Under the pieces are notes generated by a model, which was not told the DNA's origin, did not search any database, and worked only from the letters and a program-made list of their open reading frames with translations. The position numbers and the translations under genes were made by a program. Below are positions 1 to 8,302 of a DNA stretch of 64,000 nt, piece by piece (positions within the stretch are counted from its first letter, which is position 1; each line of letters begins with the position of its first letter). The DNA is from Bacteroidota bacterium (GTDB lineage: Bacteria; Bacteroidota; Bacteroidia; Chitinophagales; Chitinophagaceae): NCBI GenBank assembly GCA_018268105.1, contig JAFDXG010000004.1, positions 1-64,000 on the forward strand. Reading direction: 5' to 3'.

Positions 1-1645
1 ACCATATTGACTTCATCTCATATACTTCCAGAGAATTAATCTTTGGACCATATTGAAAGGACTCAAATACCATTCCATCTCCGGGCCTTACCGGTGGCAT
101 CAATTGTTTAATAATATATCTTCTGCCATAATTCACAAAAATTTCCGCCACTGTTTTATCAATCAATATTTCAATTTTATTCTCCGGGCCTGACAGTTCA
201 TCTGCAGGAATGTGCAAAATTTCATTTCCCTGGTAACGAAGGCGAAGATCACTGCCGGGCTGCAGGGCAATATTCATTTTTATGTGCAATGGTCCCGGTG
301 CTACAGAGGTAAGTTTTTCATTGGCCTGGGCGATGTTTAAGTTGCCCCATATATGCGATGCCGCGTGTAATTGCTCTAATTCTGCTATCGGATTGGCAAC
401 CATGCGTAATCCCTTTTCAGTAGTAATAATAGAAAAAGTAGTTGGGAAAAGCATCATTTGTGTGAAGGGCATTCCATAGTGCTGTATCCGTCCCCACGCC
501 ATTTGTACCCGCCTGCCGTCGGGCATATTTTCAAAAGATTGTGCAGCGTAGAGGAGGTCGTTCCCGTCACTATTATCGCCTTCGGCATACTCCAGCTTTT
601 CAGTTTCCGGGGTAAATACTTTGCCGTCAAAGCTGCCAATGAAATATGCCGAACTTCCCCCATGAAGCACCCATTTAATGTTTGCCGGATTGCCATCCAC
701 AGCTAAGGGAAACATATCGGGACATTCATATAAACCTTTAAAATGGCTCTGCCGCTTCCATGTTTTCATATCAGTAGAGTTAAAGATGGACATACCGTCC
801 TTTTCAAACAATACCATTACCCAAATTTTAGCAGGTGCATACCAGAAAATTTTGGGATCACGGGTATCATTTGTATCCCATTCGCGGTTGCTGTCTATTA
901 TGGGATTGCCGGTATATCGCTGAAAAGTTTTACCGGCATCCGTGCTGTAGGCAATACATTGTACCTGCTTGCCAGACCATTTATCAAAGGCGGTGTAATA
1001 CAATACCATGGCATTTTTTCCAAAGCCGCTTGCATTGTTACTATCAACAACAGCTGTTCCCGACCAGGGCGAACCCAGGCTATCCATTGTTAATGCCGGC
1101 GGAAGTTCTGTCCAATGCATCAAATCTTTGCTTACGGCATGTCCCCAATACATATAGTCAATATCAATATTTAGATCGTACATGAAAGTTTGCCAGAACA
1201 AGTGATATTGCCCGTCATAAAATACAGGTCCGTTGATGTCATTGCTCCAACCCCGCTTCACCGTAAAATGAAACCGGGGGCGGTTTACTTCTTTATACAG
1301 GCTATCACTACCGGCAATATTATCAGACTGGTATATTCTATTTAGCGACCGTGGACTTGCAGGGCAAACCAGGTCAATTTTTTTTCCTATAAATTGAGAC
1401 AGGTCTGCATATACCCAAAAATCAACAGTATCCTTTGCCAGTTTCACCGGAAACTCCATCTTCGTTTGACCGTTTAGGTTAATCTTAACCGGCTTCATTC
1501 TGGCTTCCTTTTCCACAGGTATATTGAGATAACGTTTGGTTATTTTCATTTTGACCGGCTGTGAATATATTGCCGGTGTAAAAGCAGTGAAATGGCATAA
1601 AAACAGGACATGCGGGATCAATTTTCGGAAGCAAATGAGCGACAT
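1..1645 (-). CDS. Glycoside hydrolase family 32 (levanase/fructan hydrolase-like), C-terminus cut by window edge
   Basis: Secreted or periplasmic beta-fructosidase that would cleave fructans (levan, inulin) or sucrose-type substrates. Translating the minus strand from the ATG at 1645 gives about 548 residues before the window ends. The first ~30 residues are a hydrophobic signal peptide ending in YSQP. GH32 motifs are present in order: WSNDINGP (nucleophile Asp136; the family consensus is NDPNG), RDPKIFW (Asp263, transition-state stabiliser) and YECPDMFPL (Glu307, acid/base). The seen C-terminal part matches the beta-sandwich module and ends near LEVYEMKSIW, so only a few residues should be missing. 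A shorter start at 1549 would remove the signal peptide, so 1645 is preferred. Levanase versus sucrose hydrolase cannot be decided here. Confidence 0.9.
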   Translation of the reverse strand, partial: MSLICFRKLIPHVLFLCHFTAFTPAIYSQPVKMKITKRYLNIPVEKEARMKPVKINLNGQTKMEFPVKLAKDTVDFWVYADLSQFIGKKIDLVCPASPRSLNRIYQSDNIAGSDSLYKEVNRPRFHFTVKRGWSNDINGPVFYDGQYHLFWQTFMYDLNIDIDYMYWGHAVSKDLMHWTELPPALTMDSLGSPWSGTAVVDSNNASGFGKNAMVLYYTAFDKWSGKQVQCIAYSTDAGKTFQRYTGNPIIDSNREWDTNDTRDPKIFWYAPAKIWVMVLFEKDGMSIFNSTDMKTWKRQSHFKGLYECPDMFPLAVDGNPANIKWVLHGGSSAYFIGSFDGKVFTPETEKLEYAEGDNSDGNDLLYAAQSFENMPDGRRVQMAWGRIQHYGMPFTQMMLFPTTFSIITTEKGLRMVANPIAELEQLHAASHIWGNLNIAQANEKLTSVAPGPLHIKMNIALQPGSDLRLRYQGNEILHIPADELSGPENKIEILIDKTVAEIFVNYGRRYIIKQLMPPVRPGDGMVFESFQYGPKINSLEVYEMKSIW

Positions 1646-1803
1646 TTTAAAAAAGGGTTTTAGTAAAAAATTTAAGAAAATTATACATAATATTCACACA
1701 CAGGATACCGATGCCGTACGCCAAAAAATAGTATCTTCATCATGTTAAGCTATGGTATTATCTATAGAAACCGGATTAAGGTAAAGCTATTAAATAAAAA
1801 AGC

Positions 1804-2415
1804 ATGAAGACGCAACTATTAAGTTTGTTACTGCTGGCCGCTACATCCGTGATAGCACAGCCTACTGTAAGAGAACAGTTTGAGAAGATAACTAACATGC
1901 AGCAGGCACAAAAATTTATTGATGATAATCCCGCTTTAAAACCCGCTATTCTTCATCTCGAACTGGGGAGAGACAGCTCACGCATAGATATTCGCTTGTT
2001 ACAACAAAATGTGGGTGATGTATTTTCTGTTGGCTATGTAACCTATAAAGTTGTAGAAGGAACTGAATCTGTAAATTATCGTGCCAACTACATCTTTCTT
2101 GATGGCGGCTCTTTGAACAATGCCGAAATAGACAGTCTCAAAAAAGTGATCCTGGATAAAGCCTCCAAAGGGGAAACTTTTGTGCAACTCTCCGACGAAT
2201 ACACTATGGATGGCAATACTACACATGGCGATACCGGATGGTTTTTTGGACCCGAGATGATGCCAAAAGAATTTCAGGATGCTGTTAAAAATCATAAGTT
2301 TGGTGATATATTCTTTGTAGACGTTCCTCAAAATCAATGGCACTATATTGTGAAGAAAACCTATAACGACCAGGTGACAAAAAAGATTACTGTACTTAGG
2401 GCGAACGGAAGATGA
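1804..2415 (+). CDS. Exported parvulin-type peptidyl-prolyl isomerase
   Basis: Predicted periplasmic folding helper that isomerises prolyl peptide bonds. The protein has 203 residues. Residues 1-18 form a clear signal peptide ending in VIA before QPT. Residues ~90-190 read as a rotamase (PpiC/parvulin) domain, with the pattern GETFVQLSDEYTMDG, GDTGWFFGPEMMPKEF and a final IVKKTYN strand. There is only one parvulin copy and no long SurA-like chaperone arm, so it is a short relative rather than SurA itself. It is transcribed alone, divergent from the GH32 gene and convergent with the nucleosidase gene. Family assignment is by motif; the client proteins are unknown. Confidence 0.75.
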   Translation: MKTQLLSLLLLAATSVIAQPTVREQFEKITNMQQAQKFIDDNPALKPAILHLELGRDSSRIDIRLLQQNVGDVFSVGYVTYKVVEGTESVNYRANYIFLDGGSLNNAEIDSLKKVILDKASKGETFVQLSDEYTMDGNTTHGDTGWFFGPEMMPKEFQDAVKNHKFGDIFFVDVPQNQWHYIVKKTYNDQVTKKITVLRANGR

Positions 2416-2456
2416 CCACCGGGATACATTACAAAAAATAAGACCCCAAAAATGAT

Positions 2457-3056
2457 CTACGTTTTGAAAACATCAAATTGAGAAAGAACCTTTTTGAGTG
2501 CAAATGCAGCATGATGCACCTGCTGTGTCCAGTCTTCAGCCGCCATACCATCGGCACCATCAGAAATATATTTGAGGCATAGGAACGGTATATTTTCTTT
2601 CATTGCAACCCAGGCAAGGGTATAAGCTTCCATATCCAGCACATTATAATCAGAACCTGCATGTGCCATTTCAAAACTGTCACCTGTACCGCAGATTCCT
2701 TCTGGTAAACCCTGTAATTTCAACCCATAATGCAGCACGGGCTCCTGACCGGATAGGGGCGTCTCATATTTCCGGAATCCAAGACCGGTGACATCCATAT
2801 CGCGCTGTACAAATTGCGTACAGCATACAACTTCACCCCGTTTAAATTCGCAGCTACCCGCAGAACCAAGATTGACAATAAGTTTTGGTTTTTGCATACT
2901 TATACCGCGGGTAAGGTGGTATGCAGCATTTATTTTTCCTATACCGGTAAAAAGGAGATTACAGTTACCGAATACTTCCGCCGCTTCACTCTCCAGTGCA
3001 AACACAAAGAGAATATTGTCGCTAAGCATAAGTTCAGTAATTTGAGCGTAGTTCAT
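2457..3056 (-). CDS. MTA/SAH-type nucleosidase (phosphorylase superfamily)
   Basis: Small (199-residue) nucleoside hydrolase of the PNP/UDP superfamily, likely splitting a purine-type nucleoside such as methylthioadenosine or S-adenosylhomocysteine. Visible motifs are ALESEA (Glu24 matches Glu12 of E. coli MTAN), TGIGKINAA, NLGSAG, the ribose-binding DMEAYTLAWVA and ISDGAD with the catalytic Asp. The gene starts 3 bp after the stop of the PNGase F-like gene and is co-transcribed with it. It is distinct from the futalosine hydrolase at 6765, a second member of the same superfamily in this window. Substrate is inferred, not shown. Confidence 0.75.
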   Translation of the reverse strand: MNYAQITELMLSDNILFVFALESEAAEVFGNCNLLFTGIGKINAAYHLTRGISMQKPKLIVNLGSAGSCEFKRGEVVCCTQFVQRDMDVTGLGFRKYETPLSGQEPVLHYGLKLQGLPEGICGTGDSFEMAHAGSDYNVLDMEAYTLAWVAMKENIPFLCLKYISDGADGMAAEDWTQQVHHAAFALKKVLSQFDVFKT

Positions 3057-3059
3057 TTC

Positions 3060-4979
3060 TTAATGTTCTCTTCTTTTATTTATTCTTCCTTTGAATTTAC
3101 TTACACCATCCATTAAAGCTTCTACTACGATTCTGCCGGCAGGTAAATGAGTAAGATCATAATTAAATATAGCGTTCTTAACCCCTTTGTATTCATGTTT
3201 TTCCCAAATTACCCCATCTACCGTGATCAATACCATCATGTTGCTTAACCTGTTGGACACCACACTCAATTGGGTCTGGTCGGAAACCAGTCGGGGATAA
3301 AGTGAAAATGCATATTTCGGAACTGTAGTATCCGGAACAAAACCCGGAACTGCTCTAAAGCTCAGCATTTCTCCATTGCCGCAATCACTTTCGAATGCAT
3401 GGATGAGATTACCTTTCATATCAAACATGCGCAGGTAACCATCACCGTTTCGCGGTTCTGCCCAAAATTCCAACCCATCACCGGCGGTATCAGATAAAGA
3501 CAAGGTATATAGTCCGGCTGCAAGACGAATAGTATCGGTGTACAGGGTTTGCGGAAATAGCTGATCAGGTGTTTTCCGAAAAATAGTATCAGATATATTA
3601 CCAACCAGGTAAATATTATTGTCTTTCGGTTTGTTATTTGTAAGAAATTTCAATATAAATTCAGAGGGATATTTGCCAGGCGCAGTAAAAGAAGATTGCA
3701 TTTCGTTATCACCTGTCCACGCATCTTTCTTCCCATTGGGACGGGAAAGTAAAACACTAAATATATTTTGTCCATCATTTCCCTGCACTTCACCCGGCAA
3801 AAACACCTCTGCTACTTTGTTGAAAGCAAGGTCACCTTTCCATTGAAAAGTTTTTTTTGCAAATCCCTCTGTTCCATAAACAATGGTGAGAGAACGAAGA
3901 TGATGTAAGCCAAGATTTCTTATTCTTATCCTTGGTGTGAAACTTGCAGGATTCAAACGGAAGAAACGTTGTTCATCGCTGGGCACTATTATAGCATCAA
4001 TAGCTACATCATTTTTTTGTTTTGGTTTTGAATATTCAAACAAATAGGCAGAGATGTTTTCTACAGCCTGAATATTACCGGTAGCGGTATAAGGCTCCAT
4101 CTGCAGCGACACCTGGTGATCGCCGGGTTTTACAAATACATCCATCACATCGGGATCCTGCAAGTCGCCCGGGCACCAGTAAGCGCGGTCGTATACCCAG
4201 GTGCCCCCCTGCGGATACAAGGGATTATCGCCACAGTCTTTCCACATATTTCGGTGATCAATAGTTTTTCCGTCCAGTTTAATATCACGCCACCTGCTGC
4301 AGAACTCACTACATCCTCTCGGCTTATCCATTCCATGTCCGGTATGTTGAATTCGAATCCGGTTAATTGCAGCACCTGACACAGACACATAATCTATGGG
4401 CAACAGGTTGTTTTCAATTTTCGCGTTAGGATCACCGTATTTGTATCCCTTATTCCAAAGCGAAACCATGCCCATCGGCGCTAGGACGGGAGGCCCTGAC
4501 AATATTTCGAAATCAATCGTCAGCGCCCAGCCCACCGTATTGTCTTCGTAGCCGGTATGTATATATTCAATTTCTACACTGTCGCGCAGGTAAGTTGAGA
4601 AATCGGTTACATCTACCTGCCACTTCCAGCTCCATCCCTTGTTGTAAATACTGCCATAAGGAGTAAGCATTCTCCCCAATTCATAACCCAAAGATGTACC
4701 ATTTACGCCACCCTTTCGGCGTATCATGATATGATCAAGATAATCCCAGTGCGCAGTATGTAAACTATCCGGACTGCCAAGAGTAAGATTCATTGTTATT
4801 TTACGAACCGGAAAATTTTCTGATGGGAAAACACCCCAGGCAGGATATACATTCTCACCTTTCTTCGGATCACATATTATGGTGGCCCGGTTATGTGTAA
4901 CAACATGAGAAACTACCGGCTTTTGCGCAGCAGCCGTCATCGAAGTGATAAGAAATAATATGAACAGGACCGGTTTCAT
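3060..4979 (-). CDS. PNGase F-like secreted protein with type IX secretion C-terminal tail
   Basis: A 639-residue exported protein resembling peptide-N-glycosidase F, which releases N-glycans from glycoproteins. Residues 1-18 are a signal peptide. The two eight-stranded PNGase F domains cover ~50-310. HWDYLDH (Asp79) matches catalytic Asp60 and GCSEFC (Glu225) matches Glu206; the following DCGDNP and DRAYWCPG blocks, with their cysteines, also match. The counterpart of Glu118 is unclear, with Glu145 nearby. A middle region of ~200 residues is not assigned. The last ~80 residues resemble a type A T9SS sorting domain (FSLYPRLVSD, DLTHLPAG). Activity on N-glycans is inferred; a diverged or inactive relative is possible. 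Confidence 0.7.
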   Translation of the reverse strand: MKPVLFILFLITSMTAAAQKPVVSHVVTHNRATIICDPKKGENVYPAWGVFPSENFPVRKITMNLTLGSPDSLHTAHWDYLDHIMIRRKGGVNGTSLGYELGRMLTPYGSIYNKGWSWKWQVDVTDFSTYLRDSVEIEYIHTGYEDNTVGWALTIDFEILSGPPVLAPMGMVSLWNKGYKYGDPNAKIENNLLPIDYVSVSGAAINRIRIQHTGHGMDKPRGCSEFCSRWRDIKLDGKTIDHRNMWKDCGDNPLYPQGGTWVYDRAYWCPGDLQDPDVMDVFVKPGDHQVSLQMEPYTATGNIQAVENISAYLFEYSKPKQKNDVAIDAIIVPSDEQRFFRLNPASFTPRIRIRNLGLHHLRSLTIVYGTEGFAKKTFQWKGDLAFNKVAEVFLPGEVQGNDGQNIFSVLLSRPNGKKDAWTGDNEMQSSFTAPGKYPSEFILKFLTNNKPKDNNIYLVGNISDTIFRKTPDQLFPQTLYTDTIRLAAGLYTLSLSDTAGDGLEFWAEPRNGDGYLRMFDMKGNLIHAFESDCGNGEMLSFRAVPGFVPDTTVPKYAFSLYPRLVSDQTQLSVVSNRLSNMMVLITVDGVIWEKHEYKGVKNAIFNYDLTHLPAGRIVVEALMDGVSKFKGRINKRREH

Positions 4980-5022
4980 TAGTCAATAGTAGCGATTATT
5001 ATTCAGTACTAATGCTAAGAGT

Positions 5023-5607
5023 TTAACTGATTAACCTGATAAACTCGCTACGGGTTTCATTTTTTTCAAACTCACCAAAAAAAGCAGATGTGGTTGTAAT
5101 TGAATTTTGTTTTTGTACTCCACGCATCATCATACAAAGATGTGAGGCCTCTATCACAACGGCAACGCCAAGAGGCTGGAGGGCATTTTTTACCGCATCT
5201 AGTATCTCTGTGGTAAGCCTTTCCTGCACTTGTAGCCGCCGGGCGAATACATCCACTACCCTTGCTATTTTGCTAAGCCCTGTAATCCATCCGTTAGGTA
5301 TATATGCCACATGTGCCTTGCCAAAAAAAGGGAGCATGTGGTGTTCGCACATACTGTATAATTCAATATCTTTTACAATGATCATTTCACTGATAGGCTC
5401 ATGAAACTTAGCAGAGTTCAGTATGGCTTCAGCATCAAGAGAATATCCCTGGGTCAGATACTGCATTGCCTTTGCCATACGTTCAGGTGTTCTCAACAGT
5501 CCCTCCCGTTGCGGATCCTCCCCTAAAGTACTTAATACCTCCTTATATGTATTTGCCAATGCAGTAGTTGTCTCGGGATCGAATAGTTCCGATTTCTTAT
5601 ATGCCAT
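5023..5607 (-). CDS. folE: GTP cyclohydrolase I
   Basis: Converts GTP to 7,8-dihydroneopterin triphosphate, the first step of folate and tetrahydropterin synthesis, in the cytoplasm. The protein has 194 residues from the ATG at 5607; a longer frame would need a TTG at 5631 and adds residues not usual in the family. Zinc and active-site motifs are clear: [20 protein letters not shown] and [13 protein letters not shown] supply the Cys-His-Cys ligands, and TTSAFFGEF is the conserved C-terminal block. The gene lies immediately downstream of a PTPS-type gene on the same strand, so GTP to pyruvoyl- or carboxy-tetrahydropterin is encoded together. Confidence 0.95.
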   Translation of the reverse strand: MAYKKSELFDPETTTALANTYKEVLSTLGEDPQREGLLRTPERMAKAMQYLTQGYSLDAEAILNSAKFHEPISEMIIVKDIELYSMCEHHMLPFFGKAHVAYIPNGWITGLSKIARVVDVFARRLQVQERLTTEILDAVKNALQPLGVAVVIEASHLCMMMRGVQKQNSITTTSAFFGEFEKNETRSEFIRLIS

Positions 5608-5637
5608 ATTCCAATTTAATTTTACTATCAAAAAAAA

Positions 5638-6054
5638 TTATACCGGGTATTCTACAAAGTTTCTGGGCGTTTCGTATAGTCTTACCTGTAAATCGTTATG
5701 CTGATCAATCCTCGGGCGCAACAGATTATAAATTACAATCGCTATGTTTTCTGCGGTAGGGTTCAAATATTTAAATTCTGCAGCATCAAGATTGAGATTT
5801 CGGTGATCAAATCTATCTATCACTTCTTCCTTAATAATATCCGACAGCAGTTTCAAATCAATAACAAAGCCGGTGTCAGATGCAGGTTCACCTGTTACTT
5901 TTACCTCTAACTCGTAATTATGTCCGTGATAATGCGGGTTGCTGCATTTGCCAAACACTTTTAAATTTGTAGCATCATCCCAGGCTGGATTGCTCAGCCT
6001 GTGTGCGGCATTAAAACGTTCCCTTCTGTAAACTGCTACTTTATTACTCATCAT
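5638..6054 (-). CDS. 6-pyruvoyl-tetrahydropterin synthase family protein (copy 1)
   Basis: Acts on dihydroneopterin triphosphate from FolE, giving 6-pyruvoyl-tetrahydropterin (biopterin route) or 6-carboxy-tetrahydropterin (queuosine route). The protein has 138 residues. Zinc ligands are His18 (FNAAHRL), His43 and His45 (HGHNY). The catalytic Cys37 lies in FGKCSNPHYHGH, spaced C-x5-HGH as in animal PTPS, whereas typical bacterial QueD has C-x3-HGH. The conserved DHRNLNLD block and the terminal glutamate region (YETPRNFVEY) are intact. A promoter box sits directly upstream at 6070-6077. It is 30 bp ahead of folE and likely co-transcribed. The queuosine versus biopterin role is open. Confidence 0.85.
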   Translation of the reverse strand: MMSNKVAVYRRERFNAAHRLSNPAWDDATNLKVFGKCSNPHYHGHNYELEVKVTGEPASDTGFVIDLKLLSDIIKEEVIDRFDHRNLNLDAAEFKYLNPTAENIAIVIYNLLRPRIDQHNDLQVRLYETPRNFVEYPV

Positions 6055-6069
6055 TAATTAATCAGGTTG

Positions 6070-6077
6070 CAAAAGTA
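6070..6077 (-). promoter_or_regulatory. Bacteroidota-type -7 box TACTTTTG for PTPS copy 1
   Basis: On the minus strand TACTTTTG fits TAnnTTTG exactly. A TTCG (close to the -33 TTTG) lies 20 bases further upstream at 6098-6101. The implied transcription start is only a few bases before the ATG at 6054, so the leader is very short. Confidence 0.6.
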
Positions 6078-6258
6078 CGGAGTATATGCATATTAATCGA
6101 AACTGAATAAAGAACAAACCACTGAAAGGTGCGACGCAACAAAAGTTTAATAGTAGTACTAAAGCCTGGTTCATAAAAAAATCATCGTGCTCCTCTTAAT
6201 AGCGTGCCAATAAAATAAAAAAAATTACGGGTATTGTGTTATACCCAAATGTGCTTAA

Positions 6259-6675
6259 CTACCCATAATACTCCACATATATTTGCGGCGTTTCGCAGAG
6301 TTTAATGCAATGCAGTTTTGCAGATGAAGGCAACCGGTCGGCAAGCTGATTCCAAATACCTATGGCAAGATTTTCTGTTGAGCAAAACTGTCCCTTCATA
6401 AAGTCCACATCTTCATTCAGGTTTAAATGATCCAGTTTTTCCAATACAAATTCATTAATCAGCCTGCTCAGTTTTTTTGCGTCCATCAAAAATCCGGTTT
6501 CAGGATCAGGCTCACCCTTTATCGTAACATATAGTTCGTAGTTATGTCCATGCCAGTTTTCATTGGCGCATTTCCCAAAAACTTCATCGTTTTTCTCTCT
6601 GCTCCACAAATTATTGTATAATTTATGTGCCGCATTAAAATGCTCAATACGGGTAAGATACACCATACCTTTCAA
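6259..6675 (-). CDS. 6-pyruvoyl-tetrahydropterin synthase family protein (copy 2)
   Basis: Second PTPS-family enzyme of 138 residues, the same length as copy 1 but clearly diverged. It has the zinc histidines His17 (FNAAHKL), His42 and His44 (HGHNY) and Cys36 in FGKCANENWHGH, again with animal-type C-x5-HGH spacing. LDHLNLNED and CETPQIYVEY complete the active site. It is separated from copy 1 by ~200 bp and has its own promoter box (6684-6691), so it may be regulated separately. Two paralogues next to folE suggest split roles, for example biopterin versus a deazapurine precursor, but the sequence alone does not say which is which. Confidence 0.85.
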   Translation of the reverse strand: MKGMVYLTRIEHFNAAHKLYNNLWSREKNDEVFGKCANENWHGHNYELYVTIKGEPDPETGFLMDAKKLSRLINEFVLEKLDHLNLNEDVDFMKGQFCSTENLAIGIWNQLADRLPSSAKLHCIKLCETPQIYVEYYG

Positions 6676-6683
6676 AATTTCAG

Positions 6684-6691
6684 CAAAGGTA
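6684..6691 (-). promoter_or_regulatory. -7 box TACCTTTG for PTPS copy 2
   Basis: Minus-strand TACCTTTG is an exact TAnnTTTG match ending 9 bases before the start codon at 6675. A partial -33 (TTTC) is seen 20 bases upstream. Confidence 0.6.
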
Positions 6692-6764
6692 TAGTTTCTG
6701 ACAAAAGACGGGAAACATGACTTCAGTTATATCATTTGCCGAATGAATTTCTGAAATTTGCCAC

Positions 6765-7424
6765 ATGAATATTTTGATAGTGGCTGCGACACCACAGGAG
6801 GTTAGTCCAACAAGGCAATATCTTGCCGAAAAAATATATCAGAGAAGGAAACGTAATGTAGACATCCTGATTACAGGAGTGGGATTAGTAAATACTACTT
6901 ATAACCTCTCCAAATATTTTTCAGTTAACAAACCCGACTTAGTCATACAATCAGGTATAGCCGGCAGTTTTCATCCATTCTACCCGCCGGGTATGGTAAC
7001 TGTTGTAACGGAAGAAGTTTTTGGAGACCTCGGTGTAAAAGAAAATAATGAATTTAAAGATATCTTTGACCTGAGTCTTGCAGAGAGTGGTTTTCCGTTT
7101 TCGAATAAATTACTGATTAATCCGCATAAGCCGTTCTGCAATAAGGCAAAATTGAGATTAGTAAGGGGATTAAGTGTAAATGAAATAACCACTGACCCCA
7201 AAAGGATACAACAACTCATTGAAAAATACAGTGCGATTGTAGAATCTATGGAGGGTGCTGCTTTTCATTACGTATGTTTACAGGAAAATATACCCTTTGT
7301 TCAACTAAGAGCTATTTCTAATTTTGTGGGTGAACGCGATAAATCAAAGTGGCTGATGAAAGAAGCGATTGAAAATCTGAACAGGGAAACGATTGCATTG
7401 GTACATCCATTATTATGTTATTAA
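6765..7424 (+). CDS. mqnB: Futalosine hydrolase
   Basis: Hydrolyses futalosine to dehypoxanthine futalosine and hypoxanthine in the alternative (futalosine) menaquinone pathway. The protein has 219 residues and belongs to the nucleoside phosphorylase superfamily. Motifs include AATPQEV at the N-terminus, TGVGLVNTTYNLSKY, QSGIAGSFHP and ESMEGAAFHYVC followed by RAISNFVGERD, the last being typical of MqnB rather than MTAN. It is followed after 9 bp by mqnD, which supports the specific assignment over a generic nucleosidase. Later menaquinone steps need a polyprenyl diphosphate, plausibly from the synthase at 21454. Confidence 0.9.
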   Translation: MNILIVAATPQEVSPTRQYLAEKIYQRRKRNVDILITGVGLVNTTYNLSKYFSVNKPDLVIQSGIAGSFHPFYPPGMVTVVTEEVFGDLGVKENNEFKDIFDLSLAESGFPFSNKLLINPHKPFCNKAKLRLVRGLSVNEITTDPKRIQQLIEKYSAIVESMEGAAFHYVCLQENIPFVQLRAISNFVGERDKSKWLMKEAIENLNRETIALVHPLLCY

Positions 7425-7433
7425 AAAACTACG

Positions 7434-8285
7434 ATGAAGTTCACGCTGGGGTTTTCGCCCTGCCCTAACGATACGTTCATTTTTGATGCACTGGTAAATA
7501 AAAAGATAGGCACCGGTGAACTTGAATTTGAACCCCTGCTCGAAGACGTGCAGACCCTTAACCAATGGGCTATTGAAGGCAAACTGGATATTAGCAAAAT
7601 AAGCTACGGCGTCTTACCTCTCGTACTTTCCCAATACAAAATGCTGCATAGTGGCGGCGCTTTAGGCAAAGGCGTTGGTCCGCTGCTAATTTCTGCCAAT
7701 GTGGTTGATATTCACAAACCGGGGTTTAATATAGATGATTATACTATTGCCATTCCGGGAGAAAACACAACTGCACATATTTTATTTTCGCTCGTTTATC
7801 CAAAAGCAAAAAATAAAGTCTTTAAAGTATTTTATGAAATAGAAGATTTTCTGCTAAGCACTACCGGGGAAAAAACGCTTGGCGTTATCATTCACGAAAA
7901 CAGGTTCACCTATCAAAACAAAGGGCTATTCAAATTGATGGACCTCGGTGATTTTTGGGAAAAGAAAACCGGCTACCCCATACCGTTAGGAGGTATTGCC
8001 TTAAAAAAGAATATTCCTTTAACCATACAGAAATCTATTGAAGCGCTGATCAAAGACAGTATCGTATACGCATTTAACAATTATCCTTACCTGCCCGACT
8101 ATATCAGGAGACATTCACAGGAGATGGAAGAAGCCGTGATGCGGCAGCATATTGATCTGTACGTAAACGAGTACTCACTCGACATTGGGGCGGAGGGGAA
8201 AAATGCAGTGAATTCATTTATAGAAATATATAAGCTTAGTCACCCCGGGGCTTCCATTAGTAATGAAGTATTCATATCATTGTAG
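7434..8285 (+). CDS. mqnD: 1,4-dihydroxy-6-naphthoate synthase
   Basis: Converts cyclic dehypoxanthine futalosine to 1,4-dihydroxy-6-naphthoate in futalosine-dependent menaquinone synthesis. The protein has 283 residues, the usual length, with the two-lobed periplasmic-binding-protein fold. The N-terminus (FSPCPNDTFIFDALV) is diagnostic. SKISYGVLP, GEGVGPLL-like GKGVGPLL and GGIALKKNIP blocks are conserved, as is the C-terminal HIDLYVNEYS. The middle of an mqnB-mqnD-pnuC run with short gaps. mqnA, mqnC and mqnE are not in the window. Confidence 0.93.
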   Translation: MKFTLGFSPCPNDTFIFDALVNKKIGTGELEFEPLLEDVQTLNQWAIEGKLDISKISYGVLPLVLSQYKMLHSGGALGKGVGPLLISANVVDIHKPGFNIDDYTIAIPGENTTAHILFSLVYPKAKNKVFKVFYEIEDFLLSTTGEKTLGVIIHENRFTYQNKGLFKLMDLGDFWEKKTGYPIPLGGIALKKNIPLTIQKSIEALIKDSIVYAFNNYPYLPDYIRRHSQEMEEAVMRQHIDLYVNEYSLDIGAEGKNAVNSFIEIYKLSHPGASISNEVFISL

Positions 8286-8302
8286 TTAATAAATCATCCC
8301 TG

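Noticed and set aside
282..1748. Several plus-strand frames over the first 1.7 kb
   Set aside because: They are shadows of the minus-strand GH32 gene, which has all family motifs in one unbroken frame.
6055..6764. Possible preQ1 or other riboswitch before the pterin genes
   Set aside because: No compact hairpin with the conserved core is visible; leaders are too short after the -7 boxes.
8286..8302. Vitamin riboswitch ahead of pnuC
   Set aside because: Only 17 bp separate mqnD and pnuC, too short for a riboswitch.
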